Source: Larix sibirica
Lineage: Eukaryota; Streptophyta; Pinopsida; Pinales; Pinaceae
Assembly: GCA_004151065.3 (NCBI GenBank)
Contig: NWUY0300025460.1
Coordinates: 20,166-43,008 of the forward strand
Length of the DNA stretch: 22,843 nt
Reading direction: 5' to 3'
In this document: positions 1 to 9,245 of the stretch, one piece after another
Layout of the letters: each line of letters begins with the position of its first letter
Position numbering within the stretch: position 1 is the first letter of the stretch
The notes under the pieces: generated by a model
Seen by the model: only the letters and a program-made list of their open reading frames with translations
The model's database searches: none
What the model was told of the DNA's origin: nothing
Position numbers and translations under genes: made by a program

Positions 1-1518
1 ATTGGCAGGGGTTGGTTCAAAAAATAAATAAAAAATTCAATCCTGGGGAGCTAGATGGCTTAACCTTGCTAGGAAAATTGTCCTCATAAATTCCATCCTA
101 GTTGCTTTCCCGATTTTCTCCTGTTCTATCTCGCTATCCCCAAAACAATACTGCTAGACATTACCAAGGAATTTAGAAGCTTTCTTTGGCAAGGTAGAAA
201 AAGCAGTGGCACAAAGAAATTCCACCTGATCAATCGGGATACTGTCTGCAATCCAAAGTGTTGTGGGGGTGCAGGGATCCGAGATATAGGAATGATGAAT
301 CTCGCCTTAGGTGCCAAAATCATCGGGAGAGTCATATCTAGGGAGAACACATGGTGGAAGGATATCCTCAGGAAAGAATATATGCAAGGAACCAGAAAAC
401 GATGCATTGATGATCTTCCTTTGGTCGAAAACAACTCTCCAAATTGGAATCTATGCAAAAAAGCTACCTATGTTATTCAAGATAATCTCCACTGGTCTCC
501 AGGCAATGGAAAACAAATCAAAATCTGGATTGACAATTCTGGGGCCTCTCCTCCGGCCTCTCATATTGAGAGCTTAGCAAATATCAAGCATTGGAGGGAT
601 CAAAACAATATCCACACCATACATGATCTCTCTTCCTGGCATATTAATGGCAGATGAGTTGGTTGGAAAGACCTCGTAGTCCCCGGTCATCTCCTCTCCG
701 AACTCACTGCTTTCCAATCCCTACTCCACGGTTCGGCCTCGGTCCATTGCAACCTTCCATATTTCTGTGTGTGGGGAAAAAAAGGTCACTACTCAGTCAA
801 AGTTGGATACAGGAGCATCACCGAGAGCAACAAAAAATAAACTATGTGGTTAAACATATGGGGGAAAAATGACATGCCAAAAGTCAATTCCTTCTGATGG
901 CTCTTAGCTCACCATAAAATCCTAACAGCTTAAAATTTTAAAAAATGTGGCATCGCTGGACCTTCCAGATGCATACTCTGTAAAGACTCGGAAGAAACCT
1001 TGGAACACCTTTTCCTGGATTGCACATTTACTCAGGAGGTCTGGCGCAGTGCTCTTCAAGATCTCCGCATGAACCTCACACTCCCTACGAATTGGAGAGA
1101 CTTCTGTACTTGTTGGAAAGATTATTACCAAGGATCTCTTCACAAAAAACCAGACTTCACAAAAATTTGGGTTACTCTGCCAAAGTACATATGCTGGAAG
1201 ATTTGGACCAACAGAAATAAAGGCATTTTTTATAACATTTTGCTCTCTCCTTCCAAAATTGCCTCCTCTGCTAAAGCCCTTTGGATTGAAACTACTCTCT
1301 CAAAAGGATTTAAACATCTCCACTTGGAATCTCTCACTCCAGAAGAGAGAGACTGGTCCTCTGATTTTATTACTTACTCTACAACACTCACTGAAACCTT
1401 TTCAAAAAATAAGCCAAATTCTTTGGGCTGGAAAATCCGAAAGAGTTTGGAAGACTTTAACAGTTGGTGGAAGAATCTTGGATGTCACTCTTTGTTCTTT
1501 GATNGAGGAATACAATAA
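1..1518 (+). mobile_element. LINE A: decayed ORF2 3' part (RT end and zf-RVT)
   Basis: Remnant of a non-LTR retrotransposon ORF2, cut by the window start. Bases 1-165 encode the segment after the RT palm (WGARWLNLARKIVLINSI, the block usually ending in a proline and Y/F-W-M). After a frameshift near 160, one frame runs to 1518 and holds the FLWQG block, a GGAGIRD block and a zf-RVT zinc-binding segment (CILC, then HLFLDC, about 970-1025) followed by W-R-S-A. In-frame stops lie at 655 (TGA), 838 (TAA), 895 (TGA) and 931 (TAA), so it is not functional. No RNase H follows the zf-RVT part, unlike the other LINEs here, so it belongs to another LINE group or has lost that domain. Base 1504 is N. 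A clear 3' end or poly(A) tract is not visible. If COQ2 continues to the left, this remnant sits in its intron in the opposite orientation. Confidence 0.85.
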
Positions 1519-2206
1519 TACAATAGAATATCTTCCGCAGTTACATTTCTTTAACAATCAGTTCATACATTGCTCTCTTATTTACATTCATCACTTCTGT
1601 TTATCACTTTCTTGCACACCACACATCATTCTCCTATGCAACTCATGCTACTATCTTGTGTGTTGCTTTGTCCCAACTTGACTATTGTGGCCAATTTTGA
1701 GATGGTCCATAGAAGTTCGAGGAAGCCCTTCAATGCATAAGGAGTAAGGACTACCATAAACACAGAAACAACATAGTTACAAACAACAACCTTGAATTCT
1801 ATATTAATAGAATCAACTAGTTCGATGAAACGAAAGAGAAGACACCAAGGAGATGAACCCCTTCCCTACCAACAAAATCAAACTTCTTACATATTAACAA
1901 TACAAGATAGTTTATTGGGTGTAGAGGGTGTGATCAGGAAAGCATTCCCAACCATGAATGGAGCCATTGCACACACAAAACCAAAATCGAGCCAACACAT
2001 TGCATCCCATAGGGCTAAAGATTAGAAGGTGGCATTTGCTAACATGCCATCATCACAATGTTGATTCACATGGAGACTTGCAATGAAAATCCTAGGGCCA
2101 ATGTCCAACAATATCCCTTCAAAATAAGGATAAGAGGTTGGCATTTATCGATATGCAATCAGAAAGTAAAGCCCTATAAATAATGCCATGTAGAAACAAT
2201 AAAACC
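1519..2206. other. Non-coding stretch after LINE A
   Basis: No supportable gene. The first ~170 bases may be the LINE A 3' UTR, but no poly(A) or target duplication marks its end. A degenerate repeat pair is visible: a block around 2021-2045 (AGGTGGCATTTGCTAACATG) resembles one around 2129-2155 (AGGTTGGCATTTATCGATATG), about 110 bp apart. The short ATG-initiated frame at 1792-2025 shows no recognisable domain and I do not regard it as a gene. Confidence 0.5.
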
Positions 2207-2232
2207 CTAGTGCAAATGCCACAATATATCCC

Positions 2233-2876
2233 AAAGTCCCCAAAGTCACTAGACTAGACTCAAAACTAGACTTATTTTGGATGAAAAGTCAAACTCAACA
2301 CAATGGGATTCAACAAAAACTCATGAGTTGACCCCATAATGACTTAATGCCATGAAAAATATAAAATATAGATTTTCAAGGATATTTTTTTAGATTATAG
2401 TTATACAAGAGAGACTACAATGAATATATTGAAAAAATAACATATCTAAACATAATCAAGAATATCATAAGATCACAATCAATCATCATATCATCCCTCA
2501 TCCATGAAGATTCAAAATTGCCATAGACCATGGCATGAAATTATGATTCTGAACCAAATTGAACAAAGGTTCTCAAAGACTAAATTGTCCAACGCCAAGA
2601 GTTCAGAGTTGAAAGTGTCAAATTGAAATCCTATGGCTAGGTGATTTTATATTGATTCAACAATTCATGCTAAGTCTCAATGGGTCCTGCTAAGACTCAG
2701 TGGATCTTGCTAAAACTCGACGACTTTAGGGGGTTTTCACAGTTTTTAGCAAGGTAACCCAGCTCCGAGTTAGACCTATGGGGTTTCGGTCCAACCTACC
2801 CATTTAAGGTGGAGAGTCATGTAGACTCGGCAACTTATGAGTCCACCTGTAAAGTTTTATGACTATGATGTATCCG
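2233..2876. mobile_element. Candidate ~640-bp insertion inside the left repeat copy
   Basis: This segment is present in the left repeat copy and missing from the right one at the corresponding point. TATCC occurs just before it (in ATATATCCC) and again at its right edge (GTATCCG), which could be a 5-bp target duplication. It has no TG...CA ends, obvious terminal inverted repeats or ORF. It carries the three-unit 20-bp tandem repeat described separately. A deletion from the right copy would leave the same picture, so calling it a mobile element is inference. Confidence 0.35.
2668..2725. repeat. 20-bp tandem repeat, about 3 degenerate units
   Basis: Units start at 2668, 2688 and 2708 with exact 20-bp spacing: TGCTAAGTCTCAATGGGTCC, then TGCTAAGACTCAGTGGATCT, then TGCTAAAACTCGACGAC. 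It lies within the candidate insertion 2233-2876. No function is evident. Confidence 0.75.
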
Positions 2877-3005
2877 TTGGTTTCAACAGTTAGAGAGTGC
2901 CAACTTCCGACATTCATCAAATATCCAATTTTGGTAGAGTTGTCCAAGGCACTGACAAAGAAAATCTCACTGTAAATGACAGACCAAGTATCTCCATATT
3001 ATGTT

Positions 3006-3322
3006 ACCAGAGGTGGGAAACAAGAAACATAACGATAAATGGGTATTGGGGTTTGAAGGATAAGAAACATAATCTATGTACTCGAACCAAGAAAGAGGGA
3101 GAGAAACGAGAAATGGGAACAAAACAAAAAACGAGCCTAGACAATTTTGGGAATTAAGAAAAATGAACTGCCCCCCTCCCATCTTATATTATGCATATAA
3201 AATTAATTCGTAATGTACTAGTGTCAAGATAAAAATATGAAGGAGAACTGGAGTGGGATGGTTTTCCTGGTCGGGTTTCTAGTAAATAGATGCCAATCAA
3301 GCAACGTACAAACAACAAAATA
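3006..3322. other. Spacer between the two direct-repeat copies
   Basis: AT-rich sequence without a supportable gene. The short open frames on both strands (2897-3157 plus; 2967-3182 and 3184-3384 minus) have no recognisable motif and overlap the repeat copies, so I treat them as chance. Confidence 0.5.
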
Positions 3323-3490
3323 CTAGTGTAAATGCCACAATATATCCCATTGGGTTCAATGATTAGAGAGTGCCAACTTCCCACGCATGATCAGATATTA
3401 AATTTCATTTTGCTGGAATTATCCAATGCACAGACAAAGAAGATCCCAACGTAAAAGACAACCACACATCTCCACACTCAATATATGCAT
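3323..3490. repeat. Right copy of the degenerate direct repeat, uninterrupted
   Basis: Partner of the split copy at 2207-3005. It reads continuously through the point where the left copy carries ~640 extra bases (ATATATCCCATTGGGTTCAA). It contains TTAGAGAGTGCCAACTTCCC and later GACAAAGAAGATCCCAACG, both matching the left copy with scattered substitutions and small indels. It therefore records the likely pre-insertion state. Confidence 0.7.
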
Positions 3491-3679
3491 ATGGTTGTAC
3501 CAGCACCCGGACAGTTAGGGCCTGCCCTCTCTTCGGGGCAAGTCTGACCTTTTACTGCCACCCCCTCTTTTCAACCAACTTTATTGGATCCTTTTTCAGA
3601 AGTGGTTGGAGAGTGCCCCATGTCACTGGGACTGCTTTGAACTAAAGTGTAAATGAATATACTGTGAATATCGAAAATT

Positions 3680-3885
3680 GTCAACAGTGGCTTGGCAGGT
3701 TGGTGACTGAGAGCGGGGTATAATGCCTCCACCAGGGTTCAAGTCTCTCTCTCCAATTACGGTTGTGCTTGTGCTTGTTGTACACCTGTGCTAACCAAAG
3801 CGGTGGAGGTCAGGTGCATATTCTTCCAGATTGGGTAAGGACAAGCTTGCCGCATCAGGATAAAGGAATTTCCACAAATAGAAAC
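3680..3885 (+). mobile_element. Putative tRNA-derived SINE
   Basis: A Pol III-type internal promoter is visible. TGGCTTGGCAGG (3688-3699) matches the A-box consensus TRGCNNAGYNGG with one mismatch. GGTTCAAGTCT (3736-3746) matches the B-box consensus GGTTCRANTCC with one mismatch. They are 36 bases apart, close to tRNA spacing. There is no cloverleaf to make this a tRNA: the sequence after the B box runs on into a non-tRNA body with a GTGCTTGTGCTTGTTG stretch. That layout is typical of plant tRNA-derived SINEs such as the Au type. The 3' limit near 3885 is approximate; I see no clear terminal A or T run and no target duplication. It would lie in the first intron of the COQ2-like gene, in the opposite orientation. 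Confidence 0.55.
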
Positions 3886-4100
3886 ATAGAAAAATATAAA
3901 GAATCCGTTTAGTGACCCGTGCAGATCTCTCAAACCTCAGGGAAAACGTGGATACCTAATAAGCATGATAATCAGAGCGCTTTGCCAGCCCAAAATTATT
4001 TTTATCCATATAGCTCTACGCTAACATATATCTTTAGGTCTGGATATACCTACACCCATCCATTTATCTACACTCACGTACAGATATATATGTGCATACA

Positions 4101-4118
4101 GGGGACTTAGGAGTCCCC
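4101..4118. other. Short perfect hairpin
   Basis: GGGGACT-TAGG-AGTCCCC: a 7-bp perfect stem with a 4-base loop, about 110 bp beyond the splice donor of the COQ2 exon, inside the presumed intron. Probably incidental. Confidence 0.35.
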
Positions 4119-4223
4119 CGTGGCTTACACAGTTAACCTTGCGATTGTGCCGTGTCTAGAAAACTGAAAGAATTGCAGAAGACAAAGCTAAAAGTGTGTA
4201 TTAAAAGCAACAAGGTACAATCG

Positions 4224-4229
4224 ACTTAC
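4224..4229 (-). promoter_or_regulatory. Splice donor of COQ2 exon 1 (GTAAGT)
   Basis: On the minus strand the coding frame ends TATGTG and is followed at once by GTAAGT, a full match to the plant U1-type donor. Reading through instead gives TGG TAA, a stop exactly where the family continues with its next membrane segment, which supports splicing here. Confidence 0.85.
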
Positions 4230-4693
4230 CACATACAAGGCCATGCTAGCAACCAGGTCCCAATGGGTTTATCCAGGCGGGCCAAGTGGGCATATGGCCT
4301 CAACCGCTTGGGCAAGTATACATCAATCCATGACACAATGCTTTCCTGTTTCTCTCCCTTCAACAGAGTTTCTCTTGATCCAGAAAAATTTAAAGTGGTC
4401 TGATATCGAAACCATGGTATGCTTCCAGTAACTAGCTCGGTGGATCTCAGTGAACGAAAATCAAATTTCTGGAAACTGGAATAATCTAATCGGTATTCGT
4501 TGGGGGGTCCAAACTCGGCTCCCAAACCATATAGATGGGTTTGTTGCGGAGGATTTGAGGGTCCATCCGGGTGATGATTATGGGTATTTGGAAATGTGGT
4601 TGAGATTGATGTTTGATAGAGAAGGGAAGAGGAGGGAATGATAGAGATATGTTTTCTCAGTCGAGAAGAAGAACGATACAGCCAATAAGCCAT
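4230..4693 (-). CDS. COQ2: 4-hydroxybenzoate polyprenyltransferase, mitochondrial (COQ2/PPT1), exon 1 only
   Basis: Encodes the N-terminal ~154 residues of the membrane UbiA-family enzyme that joins the polyprenyl chain to 4-hydroxybenzoate in ubiquinone synthesis. The diagnostic part is the exon's end, LARLDKPIGTWLLAWPCMW (from about residue 137), which matches the start of the first transmembrane region in plant PPT1 proteins. The N-terminus is rich in Ser, Arg and Thr and poor in acidic residues (MAYWLYRSSSRLRKHISI), as expected of a mitochondrial presequence; the middle is a Pro/His/Asn-rich linker, variable in the family. The ATG at 4693-4691 is the first in frame after an upstream TAG. 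The exon ends in TATGTG followed by GTAAGT, so the last Trp codon is split (phase 2) and completed by the next exon. No stop or frameshift interrupts it. The catalytic Asp-rich motifs lie in later exons, which I could not find between 4223 and 1. Confidence 0.88.
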
Positions 4694-4775
4694 ACCGTCA
4701 ATGAATTGGAATTCTCCCTATAAAGTAGGGAGCTTCAATGTTGGAAATCCCAATTGGTGTGTGCGCAGTGAGGGA

Positions 4776-4925
4776 GTGGCTATCAAAGGGTTTAACGAAG
4801 GTTTATTGCAGGGGAGTCTGGTAAAAGACAATTTTGTGGCTATCAAAGGGTTTAACGAAGGTTTATTGCAGCGGAGTAAAAGACAATTTTGTGGCTATCA
4901 AAGGGTTTAACGAAGGTTTATTGTA
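4776..4925. repeat. Three tandem 55-60 bp repeats upstream of COQ2
   Basis: The 35-bp core starts GTGGCTATCAAAGGGTTTAA and ends in GTTTATTG. It begins at 4776, 4836 and 4891 and is nearly identical in all copies (the last two bases diverge in the third). Linkers are GGGGAGTCTGGTAAAAGACA and GCGGAGTAAAAGACA, each followed by ATTTT; the second lacks CTGGT, so spacing falls from 60 to 55 bp. The array lies 83-232 bp upstream of the COQ2 ATG, in the likely promoter or 5' UTR. The plus-strand open frame across it (repeated VAIKGFNEGLLQ) is a by-product of the repetition. The near identity of the copies suggests a recent duplication. Confidence 0.9.
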
Positions 4926-7412
4926 AATACTTCCCCATATTTAGTGGATGGTAAGGATGGTAAACTATCTGTTAATAATATGTTAATAATAACGGTTTGG
5001 CCTAATCTTGAAGGACTCAAGGCTCGAACTTGTACAAGACAATTATTCAATGATGAGAACGTGGTAATAATTTTTAATTTTTTAGTCCCAGCTGAGATAA
5101 ACTTTCCCTAGGAAGTCAAAGCTTTTTGACTTTTTGGCACGGATATATTTTTTTGATTTTGTATTAGTGATTAATTTTTCATGCTTTAGATTATGTTTTA
5201 TAATGTTTCAAAAATAGTTTATTGAATTGAATTTTCTAAAAATTGAAAATATAAATTTTATTTTTTGAATAATGAAATGGGTTTTATTCATTGGTGAAGG
5301 ATGCTTAGGATTTGACATAAATGTTGGAAGGAGGAATTTAATTTTTAAAAGCTAAGCTAAAATTAATTTAAAAATATGAAATTGGATAATTTTACACCTC
5401 AACAAGTTGACTGATGGTTTAGTTACCAAATTAGGTCAAATCGGGCCAATGAATATGGGAATTCGGAAGTTCGGTTCGTTGGGCGAATTATTTGATTTAA
5501 TTCGGTTTGGTTCATTGTTTTTCTAAACTCAGTTTTTTTTGTAAAATGCAGTTCGATGGCCCTGGTTTATCAATGGGGAAATTCAGCACATTGATAAAGC
5601 GTTTCACTCGAGTGGTCGTTGATCTTGTCATCTATCAAATCTTCACAATGATAGCATGTATATAGAGGCAGCCATGATCCTTATAAAAATTGAACAATCC
5701 TGTAGAATCATCTTCATCCAAATGCTATATCGTATCTCATAACCTACCAATCGTCTTTGTAATCCTATTGATCGTATTGAATAGCAGACATCCGGAAGCA
5801 TAGCTAGGTTATATAGCAGCTCGCCGTCAAAGATTTCTTCACTAAATTTAGAGGTATAAGAACGAATTTTTGTACGAACTGAAAATTTTAAATCGAATTT
5901 TATTCGCATCGTACCGGATTTGAACTCGAATTTGGTAATTATGACTGATGGAATGCAGGACAGAGGACACTATGAAGGCCACCTGTAGCTTGCATAGGAG
6001 GAGGCAGCTTTATAGATATGTGAAGGCATTTAAAATTTGGAATGCAGGATTGGTTGTTATTTAATGTCAAGGGTAGTTGTAGAGCGAAGAAGTTTGATTT
6101 TCAGGTGTTGTGTGTGATGTGCATTTAACGATGCAGGATGTAGGTTATTGAGGGAGTTATTGTGGGCAACGAGGACTACAAGTTATATTGCAAGGAGAAG
6201 ACTCCAAATTTCTTGTGAATGTTGGCTTTATTGCAGTCGTTGGATATCTTCATTCGTTCTAGATCAAAGTCTGGTTGTTGGATACCTTCATTCAATTTTG
6301 GCTCTGTTTGAGGTCAGCTACTCACTCTACAGAACTTTAATGTTGGAGGGTTTTTTTCTTTTTTCTTTCTTAAAGCTTGCAAGCATCCGAATGTAACTAT
6401 GTGCTTGTTGGGGTTGCATTTTTCGTGTCACACAACAAAACACACATTGAGTAGAGATCAACTGGAAAATGTAATTGATCTAAGGGACATTGATGTCTCA
6501 TGGGTTGCATTGGTTCATGATTCTACATTTTGTTCATCGTGATAAGTTTTATAATTATTGTCGTGTTTTTTTTTAATAATGTGTTGTTTGCTGAGATAAA
6601 TACAATGGCAATAAGCTAATTCATAATTATGTTTTTTCATTAGAATTATTTCATAGAATTTGAAATGCTTTTAATAGGTTGTGTTTAAAGAAGCTAGTTT
6701 AAAGTGGTCTAGGTGGGTTCTTGAGTGATGGGTTTCAGGTTTTTTTTTGCCTCTCTGCATAAGGAGTATTCTATTTTGGAGGTACTCTAGTCAATTGCCT
6801 AGACGAACTGGCGAATTGTCTATGCTTGTGGGGTTAGTAAACCCGACACCTATACTTCCCAAGTGAAATTGCACCTAGCAGATCGAGCCAGCCTTCCTTT
6901 ACAGGAATGAAGTTATAGTCATAGAAAATTTCTTTATTAAACGCTTTAGAATGGAAATGCTTGACTAGTTCTTTATAGGCACCATTGGGATTATCTTAGG
7001 GACAAAATGCAATGGAAAGGGGCTAACGAGAGGCAGTGGGGCGCTATGGTATAAGACACCGACGAATCAACTTTTATGGTCCTCCGCCTTAGGAGCATTT
7101 GAGATCAGCGCAAGAAAAAAAGGGTAAATCTTTTACTACAGCAATTAATTTCAAAATTATAGAGGTTAATAGTAGTTCTATATCTAGTTGGAGTAGTTCG
7201 GGATTGAGTTCAATGGTGTAAAGATGGTAATTATGCTCCAGTTAATCCAGCTCAAAATGTATAATCTGAGGAGCATGTAAGAATTGTTATGTCCTTGCTT
7301 GTGCATACATTGTACCATCTCATTTTATTGACAATTTCTAGGTTCTAACTCGCCAATTTCAGCTTTAAAGTAACACAAATTTGTATCGGACAGATGATAT
7401 ATCTTGCTTTGT
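4926..7412. other. AT-rich intergenic region
   Basis: No gene that I can support in about 2.5 kb. It is rich in A/T runs (5080-5350 especially). A short imperfect repeat is visible near 6239 and 6278 (GTTGGATATCTTCATTC versus GTTGGATACCTTCATTC, 39 bp apart). The open frames at 5643-5909 (minus) and 6148-6396 (plus) show no domain signature. Distant 5' exons of the methyltransferase-like fragment at 7413 could lie here, but none was recognised. Confidence 0.5.
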
Positions 7413-7665
7413 TCTGTGGCTAAACATGCACTTGATGACCTCCAATCAGGTTGCAAGCTGGGGTAGCCACCTATTGGATCATGGAATCTTAACCATGTCA
7501 CTAGTACCCAGAGATAACCATGAAGCTCAAGTGCAGTTTGCTCTTGAACATGGAATTCTTGCAATGTTGGGGATCACATCTACACAGAAGTTGCCTTATC
7601 CCTCCAGTGCATTTGACATCATTCACTGTTCACGGTGCCTTATCCCTTGGATAAATTTTGGTACG
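7413..7665 (+). pseudogene. DUF248 putative S-adenosylmethionine methyltransferase fragment (QUASIMODO-type PMT)
   Basis: Bases 7450-7650 encode 67 uninterrupted codons that align with the most conserved block of the plant Golgi-type putative methyltransferases (Methyltransf_29): VASWGSHLL, ILTMSLVPRDNHEAQVQFALE, LPYPSSAFD and HCSRCLIPW. The family usually has SFAPRD and RVLRPGG nearby; the latter is absent, and identity fades after about 7665. Just upstream, SVAKHALD (7413-7436) resembles the residues before the SAM-binding motif (TALDTGCG), but the next 16 bases replace the expected 15, so the DTGCG loop is destroyed and the frame shifts. That favours a pseudogene fragment. Alternatively, CAATCAG|GTTGCA at 7449/7450 is a phase-0 splice acceptor and 7450 on is one exon of a gene with distant exons. 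Full-length family members have about 600 residues. Confidence 0.7.
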
Positions 7666-7752
7666 CCCTATAAAACAAATAGGGAATTTGTTTTGATGCA
7701 CTTAAATTATTTCCTAAACAACAACATATACAGAGTCAAATGCTTACTCTAG

Positions 7753-8319
7753 CTTAGTTGTTTTGAGAGGGGATGAAGGCTATAAAATTGTTGAAATGAA
7801 TGTTGATATTACAAGTACCTTCTTTGGAAAACTAGAACTGTAACATCTCATGATTATCCCATCTTAGAGATCATAATTTATGGTCTTGTACCTTGTCTAC
7901 TGCATCTCTTTCTATTGATCTTTTCCTATGTCCAACACTTTTCGAAATAGATAGGATCATATCTTAACCTGATGTTGTTCGGTCAAAATGTGAACTTCAT
8001 CTCTTCAATGCAATGCAAATATCCATAGATCACAGTCTAGCATGGCATAAGAGTATGGATTCACCTATTTGAGCTGCTCGTTACAATTCCCTAGCTTTTA
8101 TGAAACATATATTCTAATCAAACAGTTTGAATTCTTCTTCTCTAGCATATCGTCAACTTAATTTTCGCATTTACACTATATACTATTTGTTTTTACATTA
8201 ACCAAATATTCTTCGGAGTTGAAACTAAAAAAATTTGAGTCATGATGATATGATAGCTTAAACAGTATTTGGAGCATTTGAATTATGTCTATACTCAGTC
8301 GCTCTATCGGCACTAGTAT
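7753..8319. other. Non-coding stretch
   Basis: Nothing recognisable on either strand; the other conserved blocks of the DUF248 family (the RVLRPGG region and beyond) are not found here. Confidence 0.45.
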
Positions 8320-8990
8320 TCATTGTTGCTCCGACGGCTTAGTAGCAAAATAGCGCACATTGCTCCGGTGGGCTTAAGTAGGGCGTTATGAGTTATGGTG
8401 TTTCTAGACTCTAGCAAAATAAAACGGCATCAAAGCATTATGGGTTATGGGATCGACACATATGCTTAGACCTTGACTTATTCTGCTCAGATTTGTTGCA
8501 TCGTTTCCACATGGACCACTCCCACGGTTCTTCTACGCTACTTCTTCACTGTCGGAGACTTATGGCTTATGGCCCCAATGATTCTGCCCAAAGTTGTTGC
8601 CCCGCTACCATGTCGCTAGCCTAGCCCACTCTGAGGTCCCATAGCTCAGAGGTGCAACACTGCTCCCACATCGCCCAATTTCCTCGACTGTTTTTCCATC
8701 ATCGAAGCCTTATGGCTTATGGCTCCGACGCTTCTACCTAGAGCTGTCGCCCACTGCCACATCGCTCGCTTGGCCCACTCTGAGGCCCCATGTTGCCCAG
8801 TCTTAGCCTTATGGCTTATAGCCCACCGTCGAAGCCTTATCACTTATGGCCCTGACGCTTATGCTCAAGGCTGCCAGGTGGCCTACTATGAAGTCCCACA
8901 TCGCCCAGACTGCTTATTGCTTATGGCTTCTACTGGCGCCCTGCTGCCATGTGCCCCGCTTGGCCCACTTTGTCCTGTTTGTTTAGCGGG
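8320..8990. repeat. GC-richer block of degenerate repeats (CTTATGGCTTATGGC family)
   Basis: A degenerate motif recurs: CTTATGGCTTATGGC at 8559 and 8709, CTTATGGCTTATAGC at 8808, CTTATCACTTATGGC at 8836 and CTTATTGCTTATGGC at 8913, with weaker forms near 8385 and 8436. The first two units are followed by related text (GACGCTTCT or ATGATTCT, then CTGTCGCC or TTGTTGCC, then TAGCCTAGCCCACTCTGAGG or TTGGCCCACTCTGAGG). Spacing varies (150, 99, 28 and 77 bp), so this is a broken array rather than a clean satellite. The open frames 8646-8843 (minus) and 8719-8997 (plus) are low-complexity by-products. GC content is clearly above that of the flanks. Confidence 0.65.
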
Positions 8991-9009
8991 GACTTAGCTA
9001 CAGGACAAC

Positions 9010-9245
9010 TTTCTTCCTTATTTTTTAATTAATCTATGTCAAATAAAAAGCTCTATGTTATTAAAATTTATAAAAAAAACTAGATCTTTTAAAATATATA
9101 TTATTTAATAAAGTAAATTTTAAAATTTTATTTTATTTTTAAAATATAAAAATAAAAATATTTAATATATAATAAAAATGTTATATGGCAATTTTTATTT
9201 ATTATTATTATTAATTAATTAATAAAAAATAAAAAATAAATCAAA
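9010..9245. repeat. Almost pure A/T low-complexity tract
   Basis: About 235 bases with very few G or C, including ATTATTATTATT and TTAATTAATTAA runs and many AAAATTTT palindromic blocks. It begins just after the GC-richer repeat block and ends at the retroposed fragment starting near 9246. It could be a MITE-like or slippage-expanded tract; no terminal repeats are clear. Confidence 0.7.

Larger units (their letters stand above)
2207..3005. repeat. Left copy of a degenerate direct repeat, interrupted by ~640 bp
   Basis: The left copy is split in two. Bases 2207-2232 (CTAGTGCAAATGCCACAATA and the next six) match 3323-3348 with one difference. Bases 2877-3005 (starting TTGGTTTCAACAGTTAGAGA) match 3349 to about 3490. 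The stretch 2233-2876 between them is absent from the right copy. The halves share runs such as TTAGAGAGTGCCAACTTCC and GACAAAGAA. The duplication is old, at perhaps 70-75 percent identity by eye. The repeat family is unrecognised; no coding content was seen. Confidence 0.7.

Noticed and set aside
2883-3490. The direct repeats as LTRs of a small retrotransposon.
   Set aside because: The copies have no TG...CA ends, the space between them holds no primer-binding site, polypurine tract or coding remnant, and the similarity extends unevenly on the left.
3680-3760. A tRNA gene, because of A and B boxes.
   Set aside because: No acceptor stem or anticodon arm could be paired, and the sequence continues into a non-tRNA body, so a SINE is the better call.
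4701-4910. Plus-strand open frame with repeated VAIKGFNEGLLQ.
   Set aside because: It is the translation of the tandem DNA repeat upstream of COQ2; the 60/55-bp spacing would break the periodicity of a protein repeat and no homologous family is recognised.
5643-5909. Minus-strand 88-residue open frame.
   Set aside because: No domain, no conserved motif, no splice or start context; likely chance in AT-rich DNA.
6148-6396. Plus-strand 82-residue open frame.
   Set aside because: Composition is unlike a conserved protein, it includes an imperfect 39-bp DNA repeat, and no family was recognised.
8646-8997. Overlapping open frames on both strands of the GC-richer block.
   Set aside because: They arise from the repeated CTTATGGC-type units, with low-complexity translations and no domain.
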